Shown here in pieces: positions 1 to 7,429 of a DNA stretch of 16,831 bases. The notes under the pieces are model-generated. The model had not been told where the DNA came from. It searched no databases and was given only the letters and a program-made list of their open reading frames with translations. Each line of letters begins with the position of its first letter. Positions within the stretch are counted from its first letter, which is position 1. The stretch comes from Erysipelotrichaceae bacterium (lineage in GTDB: Bacteria > Bacillota_I > Bacilli_A > Erysipelotrichales > Erysipelotrichaceae). The stretch spans positions 1-16,831 of the forward strand of contig JAEDOA010000019.1 of the NCBI GenBank assembly GCA_016302195.1, written 5' to 3'. A program made the translations under genes and the position numbers.

Positions 1-4
1 TTTT

Positions 5-33
5 TTGACAACAATATTGATTTTGTATAAAAT
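5..33 (+). promoter_or_regulatory. Sigma-70-type promoter of the lipoprotein gene
   Basis: A perfect -35 box TTGACA (5-10) is followed, after a 17-base spacer, by the -10 box TAAAAT (28-33, one mismatch to consensus). A TATAAA at 26-31 is an alternative with a 15-base spacer. The expected start of transcription is near base 40, immediately before the ribosome binding site AGGAGGT at 44-50, so the leader would be short. Confidence 0.65.
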
Positions 34-57
34 TAGAAATGACAGGAGGTCAAGATT

Positions 58-837
58 ATGAAAAAACTATTAATCTTATTATGTGTTTTGTTTCTTACCG
101 CATGTAACAGTAATGTTCAAAGTAAAACTGTTAGTTTAAAGAATGAAACTGTTGCATATGATGATGCTGTTATTGATTTAGTTAAATCAGCTATTGTAAG
201 TGATAGCGATGTTTCTTATCAACTCAGCGAAGGTTATCGAGTAATTAACTGTGATGATATTAATAATGTTACCGATAGTAGATTTATTCTTTATCCTGTA
301 TATCAAAATGAAAAATTAACTAATTTTATAGTAAAAGCCAAAAATAATGCAGTTATTAACGTTAGCGAAGAATTAGCAAGCGAGATTGATGATAGTTTTG
401 CAGCTATAGAGGTTGATGGCAATGTTTATATTTTAGTAAATGATCGTGTTATTAAAGTATATGGATCAAGTGAAGTAAAGGATGAGAAAATGAAAAAATT
501 ATTGAAAGAAGTTGATTTACAAACTGTAATTGATAAAACCAACTTAACAAATATTGATACCAGTTCAATATTTGCTAATACAAGAATTGTTGTAAGATTT
601 ATTGATGGAGATGTCGATACATATATTAGTGAATATAGTCATTTCTGTAATGGTAGCTTAAAATCATATAATCAAACTACTGGTAATTATGTTTTTGTGT
701 TTGAAAAATTAGATGATAACAAACTCAAGGATTTAGTTGAAAATTCAAAGAAACTTGATTATGTATTAGATGCGTTTTTAGAAACAGTTAATGAGACAAA
801 TCCAGTTTCAAATATTGATTTGCAAACTATCGATTAG
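58..837 (+). CDS. Secreted lipoprotein of unknown function
   Basis: The 259-residue product starts with a short signal peptide: a Lys pair, a hydrophobic run, then the lipobox LTAC with the lipidated Cys at residue 16. It should therefore be anchored to the outer face of the cytoplasmic membrane. The rest is Asp-, Asn- and Lys-rich and hydrophilic, without a transmembrane segment, a second Cys-rich motif or a catalytic motif that I recognise. The start is fixed by AGGAGGT at 44-50, seven bases before the ATG. The gene is a single transcription unit with its own promoter (5-33) and a terminator directly after the stop. A solute-binding or binding-scaffold role is possible but nothing in the sequence shows it. 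The lipoprotein call is firm; the function is unknown. Confidence 0.85.
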   Translation: MKKLLILLCVLFLTACNSNVQSKTVSLKNETVAYDDAVIDLVKSAIVSDSDVSYQLSEGYRVINCDDINNVTDSRFILYPVYQNEKLTNFIVKAKNNAVINVSEELASEIDDSFAAIEVDGNVYILVNDRVIKVYGSSEVKDEKMKKLLKEVDLQTVIDKTNLTNIDTSSIFANTRIVVRFIDGDVDTYISEYSHFCNGSLKSYNQTTGNYVFVFEKLDDNKLKDLVENSKKLDYVLDAFLETVNETNPVSNIDLQTID

Positions 838-840
838 TAA

Positions 841-869
841 AAACTGCTAGTGTTTTCTAGCAGTTTTTT
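841..869 (+). terminator. Intrinsic terminator after the lipoprotein gene
   Basis: The stem AAACTGCTAG (841-850) pairs perfectly with CTAGCAGTTT (857-866) around the loop TGTTTT, followed by a T tract ending at 869. It begins three bases after the stop codon. Confidence 0.9.
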
Positions 870-904
870 ATATATAATATAGCTAGATATTCAGGAGGAA
901 TTAT

Positions 905-1891
905 ATGTTACAAAACGACTTAAATATTTTTGATGTTGTATTATTATTTGCCTTACCAGCTTCAGGTAAAAGTGAGTTTCGTCATTTTTTAGCTAATATT
1001 GATGAAAATACCTTAAAAGACCAATTCCATTTTGGCCAAACCTTACAGCTGGATGATTTTCCTTATGTTCATATGATGAGGGTTATCGATAATGAACTTG
1101 AAAAATTAGGGCATAAGAGATTGTTTTATATTGCTGATGATCAACCAGAGATTGATGGGCATATTTATGCAACATTAATTAATTTAATTAATGAAGATTA
1201 TAATGATTTATTAAATCGAAATACGATTAGCTGTGATAGCGCTGCTAAACTGCTTTTCCAAAGAATTGATAATGCTTCAATTAAAGCAGATTTATTACCA
1301 CCAATGCAATCATTACCAGAGGACATTTATCAACAGCTTGCTATTAACATAGAACAGCAGGCAAAGGAGTTGTTAGATGAAAAACATCGTGGTTATCCTG
1401 ATGATTTTGTTAATAAAACAATAGTGTTTGAAGCATCAAGAGGTGGAAAGGATAAAGCAACTATGCCTTTATCAGATCCTGATGGTTATCAGTTCTCCTT
1501 AAGATATTTAAGCGATGAGATATTGAAACGAGCAGTTATTTTGTATATTCAAGTTACTCCAGAGGAAAGCAGACGTAAAAATTTTGAGAGAACTGATCCA
1601 AATGATCCAGGTTCGATATTAAATCATGGAGTACCGTTGGCAGTAATGTTAAATGATTATGGTTGCGATGATATGGAATATCTAATTGAAACATCAGAAG
1701 TTAAAGATACAGTTACTGTTAAGAAAAATGGAAATGTTTATCACATTCCAGTAGCTATCTTAGATAATCGTGATGATAAGACAACATATTTCAGAAGTGA
1801 ACCATCAACATGGTCAGAAGACAAGATTAAGCAGTTTACTTTAGAGGTTAAAAAGGTAACCGATAAATTGTTCAGTAATTATCATAAATAG
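905..1891 (+). CDS. P-loop NTPase (kinase-like) of unknown function upstream of ppdK
   Basis: This 328-residue soluble protein has a Walker A motif near the N-terminus (A16-LPAS-G21-K22-S23, fitting [AG]-x4-G-K-[ST]) directly after a hydrophobic beta strand. An Asp-Asp pair (D50-D51, in LDDFP) resembles the acidic pair after the second strand of nucleoside-kinase and zeta-toxin-like P-loop kinases. A late hydrophobic strand (VILYIQVTP) is followed by an Arg-rich segment (EESRRKNFERTD) that could be a lid. No signal peptide or membrane segment is visible. The ribosome binding site is AGGAGGAA (893-900). The gene lies 70 bases upstream of ppdK on the same strand with no T-tract terminator between, so co-transcription is plausible. 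It is not the known PPDK regulatory protein (DUF299), whose motifs I do not see. Substrate and role are unknown; a small-molecule kinase or regulator is only a guess. Confidence 0.75.
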   Translation: MLQNDLNIFDVVLLFALPASGKSEFRHFLANIDENTLKDQFHFGQTLQLDDFPYVHMMRVIDNELEKLGHKRLFYIADDQPEIDGHIYATLINLINEDYNDLLNRNTISCDSAAKLLFQRIDNASIKADLLPPMQSLPEDIYQQLAINIEQQAKELLDEKHRGYPDDFVNKTIVFEASRGGKDKATMPLSDPDGYQFSLRYLSDEILKRAVILYIQVTPEESRRKNFERTDPNDPGSILNHGVPLAVMLNDYGCDDMEYLIETSEVKDTVTVKKNGNVYHIPVAILDNRDDKTTYFRSEPSTWSEDKIKQFTLEVKKVTDKLFSNYHK

Positions 1892-1939
1892 CATTATTTT
1901 ATAGAATTTTATTATTAATAATGATAAAATAATAAATGC
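1891..1939. repeat. AT-rich inverted repeat between the P-loop gene and ppdK
   Basis: ATTATTTTAT (1893-1902) is the exact inverted complement of ATAAAATAAT (1924-1933), with outer GC (1891-1892) and GC (1938-1939) bases nearby. The 21-base spacer is also almost all A and T. There is no T tract, so this is unlikely to be a terminator. It could be an operator or part of a weak ppdK promoter (TAAAAT at 1925-1930 as -10), but in DNA this AT-rich a chance palindrome is possible. Confidence 0.3.
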
Positions 1940-1961
1940 GAAAAAATAAGGAGGAGAAAGA

Positions 1962-4586
1962 ATGAGTCATAAATACGTGTACTTGTTTGAAGAAGGAAAT
2001 GCTAATATGCGTGAACTTCTTGGTGGTAAAGGTGCAAACTTAGCTGAAATGATGAATTTAGGTTTACCAGTACCATTTGGCTTTACAATTACAACAGAAG
2101 CATGTAACCGTTACTACGAAGATAATGAACAGATTTCTGCTGAAATTGTTGATGAAATTTATGCAAATCTAGCAAAATTAGAAGAAAAAGCTGGAAAGAA
2201 ATTAGGGGATAAAAATCAACCTTTATTAGTATCTGTTAGAAGTGGTGCAAGAGCATCTATGCCAGGTATGATGGATACTATTTTAAATCTTGGTATCAAT
2301 GATGAAGTAGTTGAAACTATTGCTGAAAAGACAAATAATCCAAGATTTGCCTATGATTCTTATCGTCGTTTTGTTCAAATGTTCTCAGATGTTGTAATGG
2401 GTTTGGAAAAGAAATCATTTGAAGTTATTATCGATGAAATGAAGAACGCAAAGGGAGTTAAGCTTGATACTGAACTTGATGCTGATGACATGAAGGAAAT
2501 GGTTGTTAGATTTAAGAAGCATTATCAAGATCATTTAGGAAAACAATTCCCTCAAGATCCAAAAGATCAATTAATGGAAGCTATTAAGGCTGTATTTAGA
2601 TCTTGGAATAATGAAAGAGCTATTTACTACCGTCGTATGAACGATATCCCTTCAGATTGGGGTACAGCTGTAAACGTTCAAATGATGGTATTTGGTAATA
2701 TGGGTAATGATTGCGGTACAGGTGTTGCCTTTACAAGAAACCCTGCTACTGGTGAAAACAAATTATTTGGTGAATTCTTAATGAATGCACAAGGTGAAGA
2801 TGTAGTTGCTGGTGTTAGAACTCCACAAACTATTGACCAATTAAAAGAAGTATCACCTAGTGCTTATGAACAATTTGTTGATGTTTGTAATAAACTTGAA
2901 AGCCATTATCGTGACATGCAGGATATGGAATTTACTATTCAAGAAGGAAGATTATTTATGCTTCAAACTCGTAATGGTAAGAGAACAGGTGCTGCAGCTA
3001 TCAAGATTGCTTGCGACATGTTCGATGAAGGTATGATTACAAAAGAAGAAGCAATTTTAAGAGTAGAACCAAAACAATTAGATGACTTATTACATCCTCA
3101 ATTTGATAGTGAAGAATTAAAGAAGGCTGAAGTAGTTGCTAAGGGTCTTGCTGCATCTCCAGGTGCTGCTTGTGGACAGGTTGTATTTACAGCTGCTGAA
3201 GCAATTGAATGGAAGAAACAGGGTAAAAAGACAATCTTGGTAAGACTTGAAACTTCTCCAGAAGATATCGAAGGTATGCATTCTTCTGAAGGTATCTTAA
3301 CTGTTAGAGGTGGTATGACATCACACGCAGCTGTAGTAGCAAGAGGTATGGGTGCTTGTTGCGTTTCTGGTTGTGGTGAAATCGTTATGGGAGATCATGA
3401 ATTCACAGTTGGTGATAGAACATTCCATACTGGTGATTGGATTAGTATTGATGGAACAACTGGTAAGGTTTATGGACAAGCTGTTTCTACAGTTCCAGCA
3501 TCTATTTCAGGTGATTTCCAAAGATTTATGTCATGGGCTGATGAAATTAGAAAATTACAAGTTAGAACAAATGCTGATACACCAAAGGATGCTGCAAAGG
3601 CACTTGAATTTGGAGCACAGGGAATTGGCTTAGTTAGAACTGAACATATGTTCTTTGAAAAGGAAAAGATTAAAGCTATCCGTGAAATGATTGTTTCTGA
3701 AACAGCTGATCAAAGAAGAGCTGCCTTAGCTAAGGTATTGCCTTTACAAAGACAGGATTTCGAAGGAATCTATGAAGCAATGCAGGGTAACTCAGTTACT
3801 ATTAGATATCTAGATCCACCTTTACATGAATTCGTACCAACTGGTGATGCTGAAATTAAAGCTCTTGCTGAAGAAATGGGTATTACTGAAGAACATTTAA
3901 GAGATGTATGTGCTTCATTACACGAAGCTAACCCTATGATGGGTCATAGAGGATGTAGATTAGCAGTTACTTATCCTGAAATTGCTGAAATGCAGACTCG
4001 TGCCGTTATTGAAGCTGCTATTAATACTCAAAGAAGACATCCTGATTGGAATGTAGTTCCTGAAATTATGATTCCACTTGTAGGTGAAGTTAAGGAGTTA
4101 AAATTCGTTAAGAATATCGTAGTTGCTACTGCTGATGAAATCATTAACAACAGTGATATCAAGTTACAATATCATGTAGGTACAATGATTGAAATTCCAC
4201 GTGCTGCATTATTAGCTGATGAAATTGCTACAGAAGCAGAATTCTTCTCATTTGGTACTAATGACTTAACACAGATGACATTTGGTTTCTCTAGAGATGA
4301 TGCTGCTAAATTCTTAGGCTCTTATTATAATGCTAAGATTTACGAACAGGATCCATTTGCTAAGTTAGACCAAAACGGTGTAGGTAAGTTAGTTCAGATG
4401 GCAGTTGAAAAGGGTAGAAGTGTTAGACCTGATATCAAATTAGGTATTTGTGGTGAACATGGTGGCGAGCCTTCATCAATTGAATTCTGTCATAAGTTAG
4501 GCTTAACTTATGTATCTTGCTCACCATTTAGAGTTCCATTAGCAAGATTAGCTGCTGCTCAGGCTCAAGTTAAATATCCTAGATAA
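1962..4586 (+). CDS. ppdK: Pyruvate, phosphate dikinase
   Basis: The enzyme interconverts ATP + phosphate + pyruvate and AMP + PPi + PEP in the cytoplasm. At 874 residues it has the classical length. The N-terminal ATP-grasp region shows GGKGANLAEM (21-30), the SVRSGARASMPGMMDT segment and the LQTRNGKRTG end. The central swivelling domain carries GGMTSHAAVVARG with the phospho-accepting histidine at residue 455 (codon 3324-3326). The Thr two residues before it is the usual target of regulatory phosphorylation in this family. The C-terminal PEP/pyruvate TIM barrel includes GLVRTEHMFF, FGTNDLTQMTFG and GICGEHGGEP with the catalytic Cys at 830. All key residues are present and nothing is truncated. 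The start follows AAGGAGGAG. No DUF299 regulator gene lies beside it. In anaerobes the enzyme can act glycolytically or make PEP, which would also feed the aro operon downstream. The identification is certain. Confidence 0.99.
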   Translation: MSHKYVYLFEEGNANMRELLGGKGANLAEMMNLGLPVPFGFTITTEACNRYYEDNEQISAEIVDEIYANLAKLEEKAGKKLGDKNQPLLVSVRSGARASMPGMMDTILNLGINDEVVETIAEKTNNPRFAYDSYRRFVQMFSDVVMGLEKKSFEVIIDEMKNAKGVKLDTELDADDMKEMVVRFKKHYQDHLGKQFPQDPKDQLMEAIKAVFRSWNNERAIYYRRMNDIPSDWGTAVNVQMMVFGNMGNDCGTGVAFTRNPATGENKLFGEFLMNAQGEDVVAGVRTPQTIDQLKEVSPSAYEQFVDVCNKLESHYRDMQDMEFTIQEGRLFMLQTRNGKRTGAAAIKIACDMFDEGMITKEEAILRVEPKQLDDLLHPQFDSEELKKAEVVAKGLAASPGAACGQVVFTAAEAIEWKKQGKKTILVRLETSPEDIEGMHSSEGILTVRGGMTSHAAVVARGMGACCVSGCGEIVMGDHEFTVGDRTFHTGDWISIDGTTGKVYGQAVSTVPASISGDFQRFMSWADEIRKLQVRTNADTPKDAAKALEFGAQGIGLVRTEHMFFEKEKIKAIREMIVSETADQRRAALAKVLPLQRQDFEGIYEAMQGNSVTIRYLDPPLHEFVPTGDAEIKALAEEMGITEEHLRDVCASLHEANPMMGHRGCRLAVTYPEIAEMQTRAVIEAAINTQRRHPDWNVVPEIMIPLVGEVKELKFVKNIVVATADEIINNSDIKLQYHVGTMIEIPRAALLADEIATEAEFFSFGTNDLTQMTFGFSRDDAAKFLGSYYNAKIYEQDPFAKLDQNGVGKLVQMAVEKGRSVRPDIKLGICGEHGGEPSSIEFCHKLGLTYVSCSPFRVPLARLAAAQAQVKYPR

Positions 4587-4591
4587 TTATT

Positions 4592-4626
4592 AAAGTCAGT
4601 GTGATAAAAAACACTGGCTTTTTTCT
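4592..4626 (+). terminator. Intrinsic terminator after ppdK
   Basis: An 11-pair stem is formed by AAAGTCAGTGT (4592-4602) and ACACTGGCTTT (4611-4621), with one G-T pair, around GATAAAAA. A T-rich run follows. It starts five bases after the ppdK stop. Confidence 0.9.
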
Positions 4627-4641
4627 TTACCCTTGTGGGTA

Positions 4642-4670
4642 ATGACAACAACTTGTGAATTGTTTAATAT
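4642..4670 (+). promoter_or_regulatory. Possible promoter of the surface-protein gene
   Basis: ATGACA (4642-4647, five of six bases of the -35 consensus) and TAATAT (4665-4670, four of six) are separated by 17 bases. A weaker alternative is TTGTGA (4653-4658) with TAGAAA (4676-4681). A promoter is expected here because ppdK ends in a strong terminator just upstream. Confidence 0.4.
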
Positions 4671-4708
4671 TTTGGTAGAAAGAATAATTATCTTCAAGGA
4701 GGTACAAA

Positions 4709-6061
4709 ATGAAAAAAAGGGAAAAAATAGCTATAGGAGTGATTTTGCTTTTAATCATCGCATTAGGTATTGCTTTATTTATGTTATTTTCAAAAGATAA
4801 GACATATACAGTTACTTTTGACAGCAATGGAGGAAGTGAAATTGCACCTATTACTTTAAATAAGAATAGTCAGCTAATCCTACCTGAAAATCCTGTTAAG
4901 GAAGGCTATGACTTTGTTCAATGGGAATTAGATGGAGTTAAAGTAACAAATGGTTATGTAGTTACTAAGGATGTAACATTAACTGCCGTTTATAAGGAAG
5001 CAGAGGTATTGATAGAATATGTAACAGTAACTTTCGATAGTGATGGTGGTTCTACTGTAGATAAAGTTACATTAGAAAAGGGTAGTCAATTAACTTTACC
5101 AGCAAATCCAACAAGAGAAGGTTATTCATTTGATAAATGGGTTGATGAATCTGGAAATCCAGTTGAAACTGGTATAGTAGTAGAGAATGATATGACAATT
5201 AAAGCTGTTTGGATTAAAAAGCAGCCATCTGCTCCTTCTACTCCTTCTACTCCTTCTACTGTCGCAGTTAGCTCTATTTCATTAAATAAATCATCATTGG
5301 ATTTGATTATTGGTAATAGTTCTTCTTTATCAGCAACTATTTCGCCAAGTAACGCAACTGATAAGAGTGTTAAGTGGTCAAGTAGCGATAGCAGTGTCAT
5401 TACAGTTGATAGTAAAGGTAATTTGAAAGCAGTCGGCATTGGAACAGCTACTATCACAGCAACAAGTTCTAATGGTAAGAAAGCAACTGCTACTGTAAGT
5501 AGTAATGTTGAAAGTATTACATTAACTGTCACAAATTCAGATATTTCTAAATACAACGGTGCTACAAACTCTACTACTGTTAAAGTTACCACTTCACCAA
5601 GTGTTGATTCAAAATATATTACAGTGTCTTACCCAGATGCAACAGGACCAAATGCAGTAGCATACGGTACAAACAATGGTGATGGCACTTACACATTTAC
5701 CGCAAGAGATAATTGGAGCAGTGTGCCAGTTAGCATTCCAGTAACTGCTACAGTGGGAAATAAGTCTAGCAGTACATCATTTAATGTTGAGCCTGAATTA
5801 AAGCTAACTTATGTAGGAGCAAATGTAAATGGTAATTCTCTTACTGTTGTTTCTGGCAATTCTTTTGATATAATTGGTAATCTACAAATAAAATGTCGTG
5901 TTAATTCGAAATTTGTTAGTTCAATTAATTACTATTCATCAGAGAGAAAATTCACAGTATCAGTTATAAATGAAGGTAGTCATCCAGATGGATTCCAAAT
6001 GGATATTAGAACAAATGCAGGACAGCAAAAGATTGTTTCTGTAACTGTTAATTTACAATAA
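4709..6061 (+). CDS. Membrane-anchored surface protein with InlB B-repeats and a bacterial Ig-like domain
   Basis: The 450-residue product has a basic N-terminus and a single hydrophobic helix at about 8-27 with no lipobox and no obvious signal peptidase site, so it is probably held by an uncleaved N-terminal anchor with the rest outside. Two InlB-type B repeats follow (about 33-95 and 105-168), each with VTFDSxGGS, an x-NP-xx-EGY turn and a Trp two or three residues later. Next come a Pro-Ser-Thr linker (about 171-186), a Big_2-like Ig domain (about 188-265, with SISLNKSSLDLIIG and KWSSSDSSVITVD), and two further beta-rich modules (about 268-360 and 362-450) that I cannot assign. There is no LPXTG sorting signal. 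AAGGAGGT (4696-4703) fixes the start. It stands alone between terminators. Such proteins usually serve in surface binding or adhesion; the ligand is unknown. Confidence 0.88.
   Translation: MKKREKIAIGVILLLIIALGIALFMLFSKDKTYTVTFDSNGGSEIAPITLNKNSQLILPENPVKEGYDFVQWELDGVKVTNGYVVTKDVTLTAVYKEAEVLIEYVTVTFDSDGGSTVDKVTLEKGSQLTLPANPTREGYSFDKWVDESGNPVETGIVVENDMTIKAVWIKKQPSAPSTPSTPSTVAVSSISLNKSSLDLIIGNSSSLSATISPSNATDKSVKWSSSDSSVITVDSKGNLKAVGIGTATITATSSNGKKATATVSSNVESITLTVTNSDISKYNGATNSTTVKVTTSPSVDSKYITVSYPDATGPNAVAYGTNNGDGTYTFTARDNWSSVPVSIPVTATVGNKSSSTSFNVEPELKLTYVGANVNGNSLTVVSGNSFDIIGNLQIKCRVNSKFVSSINYYSSERKFTVSVINEGSHPDGFQMDIRTNAGQQKIVSVTVNLQ
5234..5260 (+). repeat. Three perfect 9-base repeats coding Pro-Ser-Thr
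   Basis: CCTTCTACT occurs three times in a row, in frame, in the linker between the second B repeat and the Ig-like domain of the surface protein. Copy-number change here would lengthen or shorten the linker by three residues without breaking the frame. Confidence 0.9.
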
Positions 6062-6070
6062 AGTGTTAAC

Positions 6071-6102
6071 AAAAACTGTCATTGAATATGGCAGTTTTTT
6101 TT
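6071..6102 (+). terminator. Intrinsic terminator after the surface-protein gene
   Basis: AAAAACTGTCAT (6071-6082) pairs with ATGGCAGTTTTT (6088-6099), with one G-T pair and the loop TGAAT, followed by T residues to 6102. The last T residues double as the start of the -35 box of the next promoter. Confidence 0.9.
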
Positions 6103-6129
6103 GATTATCTTGGCTTAGTTTTATATAAT
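6101..6129 (+). promoter_or_regulatory. Promoter of the shikimate-pathway operon
   Basis: The -35 box TTGATT (6101-6106) and a perfect -10 box TATAAT (6124-6129) are separated by 17 bases. The predicted transcription start near 6136 leaves only about 12 bases before the ATG at 6148. There is therefore no room for a riboswitch, T-box or attenuator, and no Shine-Dalgarno sequence. The -35 box abuts the T tract of the preceding terminator. Confidence 0.65.
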
Positions 6130-6147
6130 ATTATCGGTAATAATTAT

Positions 6148-7428
6148 ATGGAAGATTTAAAACAGTTAAGACAACAAATAAATGATATTGATCAAGAAAT
6201 AGTAAAATTGTTTGAAAGAAGAATGAAAGTATCAAGTAAGATAGGTCAATTTAAAAAAGAAAACAATTTACCTATTTATGACAAAAAACGTGAAGAACAA
6301 GTATTAAAAAGAAATTGTTCTCTATTAAAGGATACTAGCTTGAATGACTATTGGCGTATCTTTCAAAATCAGTTAATGGATTTATCAAAACAATATCAAA
6401 ATGAAATTAATTGTGAAAAAAATACAATTAATATTATCCTAGATAAATGTGGTTACAACATTACCATCGATGATAATCTGATAAATGATATAAATAAAGT
6501 ATTTTATCTGAAAAGGAAAGTATTGTTTATATATGATGATAATCTTTCAGAAGAAGTTGTTGAAAAAGTATCATCGCAAATTGATAAATGTTATCCATTA
6601 CCGTTACATGCAAGTGAGAAGCAAAAAAATTTCGAAACATTAACAGTTATCTATGATACATTAATTCAAAATTGTTTTAACAGAAATGATTGTATCTTAT
6701 GTCTTTCGGGCGGACTTATTAGCGATATAGCAGCCTTAGCCGCAAGCAGTTTTAATAGAGGTATTGATCTTTATTTAATGCCGACTACCTTGCTTTCAAT
6801 GGTTGATAGTTCAATCGGTGGTAAGACAGCTATTAATTATGGTGGATATAAAAACATGATTGGAACCTTTTATCAGCCAAAAGCTGTTTTGATTTGTCCA
6901 TGTTTGTTAAAAAGCTTACCACAAAGACAATTCAATAATGGTCTTTTTGAAATAATAAAAATGGCTCTAATTAAAGACAAAAACTTCTTTTATCAATTGT
7001 ATAATAGAAATGATATCGACATTTATCAATTGATACATAAAAGTATTATGATTAAAAAGGAAATTATTCAACAAGACGAAAAGGATAACCAACTTCGTAA
7101 AATATTGAATTTCGGTCATACTATTGGTCATGGTTTAGAATTAAACTGCTTAGACTTATATCATGGAGAAGCTGTTGGCTATGGTATGTTATGTATGTGT
7201 AGTGATGAGGTGTTTGCTTGTTTAAATAGCTTACTAATGGAATTATTGCCAAAAAGAAAACTGATTTTTGATAAAGAGAAAGTTAGATATTCAATTTTGC
7301 ATGATAAGAAAGCTAAAGATAACAAAATTGAATGCGTTTTTGTTAGTGAAATAGGAAAGTGTCAAATAAAAGAATTTTCTATAGAAGAAATAATGGATAG
7401 GCTGGAAACATTAATGAGGTTGAAGTAG
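6148..7428 (+). CDS. aroB: Fused chorismate mutase (AroQ class) and 3-dehydroquinate synthase
   Basis: This bifunctional protein of 426 residues carries an AroQ-type chorismate mutase at about 1-88 and 3-dehydroquinate synthase (AroB) from about 92 to the end. The mutase (chorismate to prephenate) keeps R8, R25, K36, R48 and E49, which line up with E. coli R11, R28, K39, R51 and E52. The synthase (DAHP to 3-dehydroquinate, NAD- and metal-dependent) shows LSGGLISDIAALAAS, MPTTLLSMVDSSIGGKTA and NMIGTFYQPKAV. Its metal ligands are E268, H324 and H339, with H328 in NFGHTIGH. I start at ATG 6148 because the mutase domain begins there and because an in-frame TTG at 6082 lies inside the preceding terminator, upstream of the promoter. 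No clear ribosome binding site precedes it. It is the first gene of the aro operon. Both domains look intact, so neither is likely to be a relic. Confidence 0.95.
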   Translation: MEDLKQLRQQINDIDQEIVKLFERRMKVSSKIGQFKKENNLPIYDKKREEQVLKRNCSLLKDTSLNDYWRIFQNQLMDLSKQYQNEINCEKNTINIILDKCGYNITIDDNLINDINKVFYLKRKVLFIYDDNLSEEVVEKVSSQIDKCYPLPLHASEKQKNFETLTVIYDTLIQNCFNRNDCILCLSGGLISDIAALAASSFNRGIDLYLMPTTLLSMVDSSIGGKTAINYGGYKNMIGTFYQPKAVLICPCLLKSLPQRQFNNGLFEIIKMALIKDKNFFYQLYNRNDIDIYQLIHKSIMIKKEIIQQDEKDNQLRKILNFGHTIGHGLELNCLDLYHGEAVGYGMLCMCSDEVFACLNSLLMELLPKRKLIFDKEKVRYSILHDKKAKDNKIECVFVSEIGKCQIKEFSIEEIMDRLETLMRLK

Positions 7429-7429
7429 T

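Noticed and set aside
905..1891. Identification of the P-loop gene as the PPDK regulatory protein (DUF299)
   Set aside because: The P-loop context and the remaining motifs do not match that family; only the adjacency to ppdK suggests it.
5122..5592. Long minus-strand open frame of 156 codons inside the surface-protein gene
   Set aside because: It is antisense to the repetitive Ser/Thr-rich coding sequence, has no ribosome binding site or recognisable domain, and is best explained as a mirror of the plus-strand codon bias.
6082..6147. TTG start giving a 22-residue N-terminal extension to the chorismate mutase-AroB protein
   Set aside because: It lies inside the upstream terminator hairpin and before the predicted promoter; the mutase domain begins at ATG 6148.
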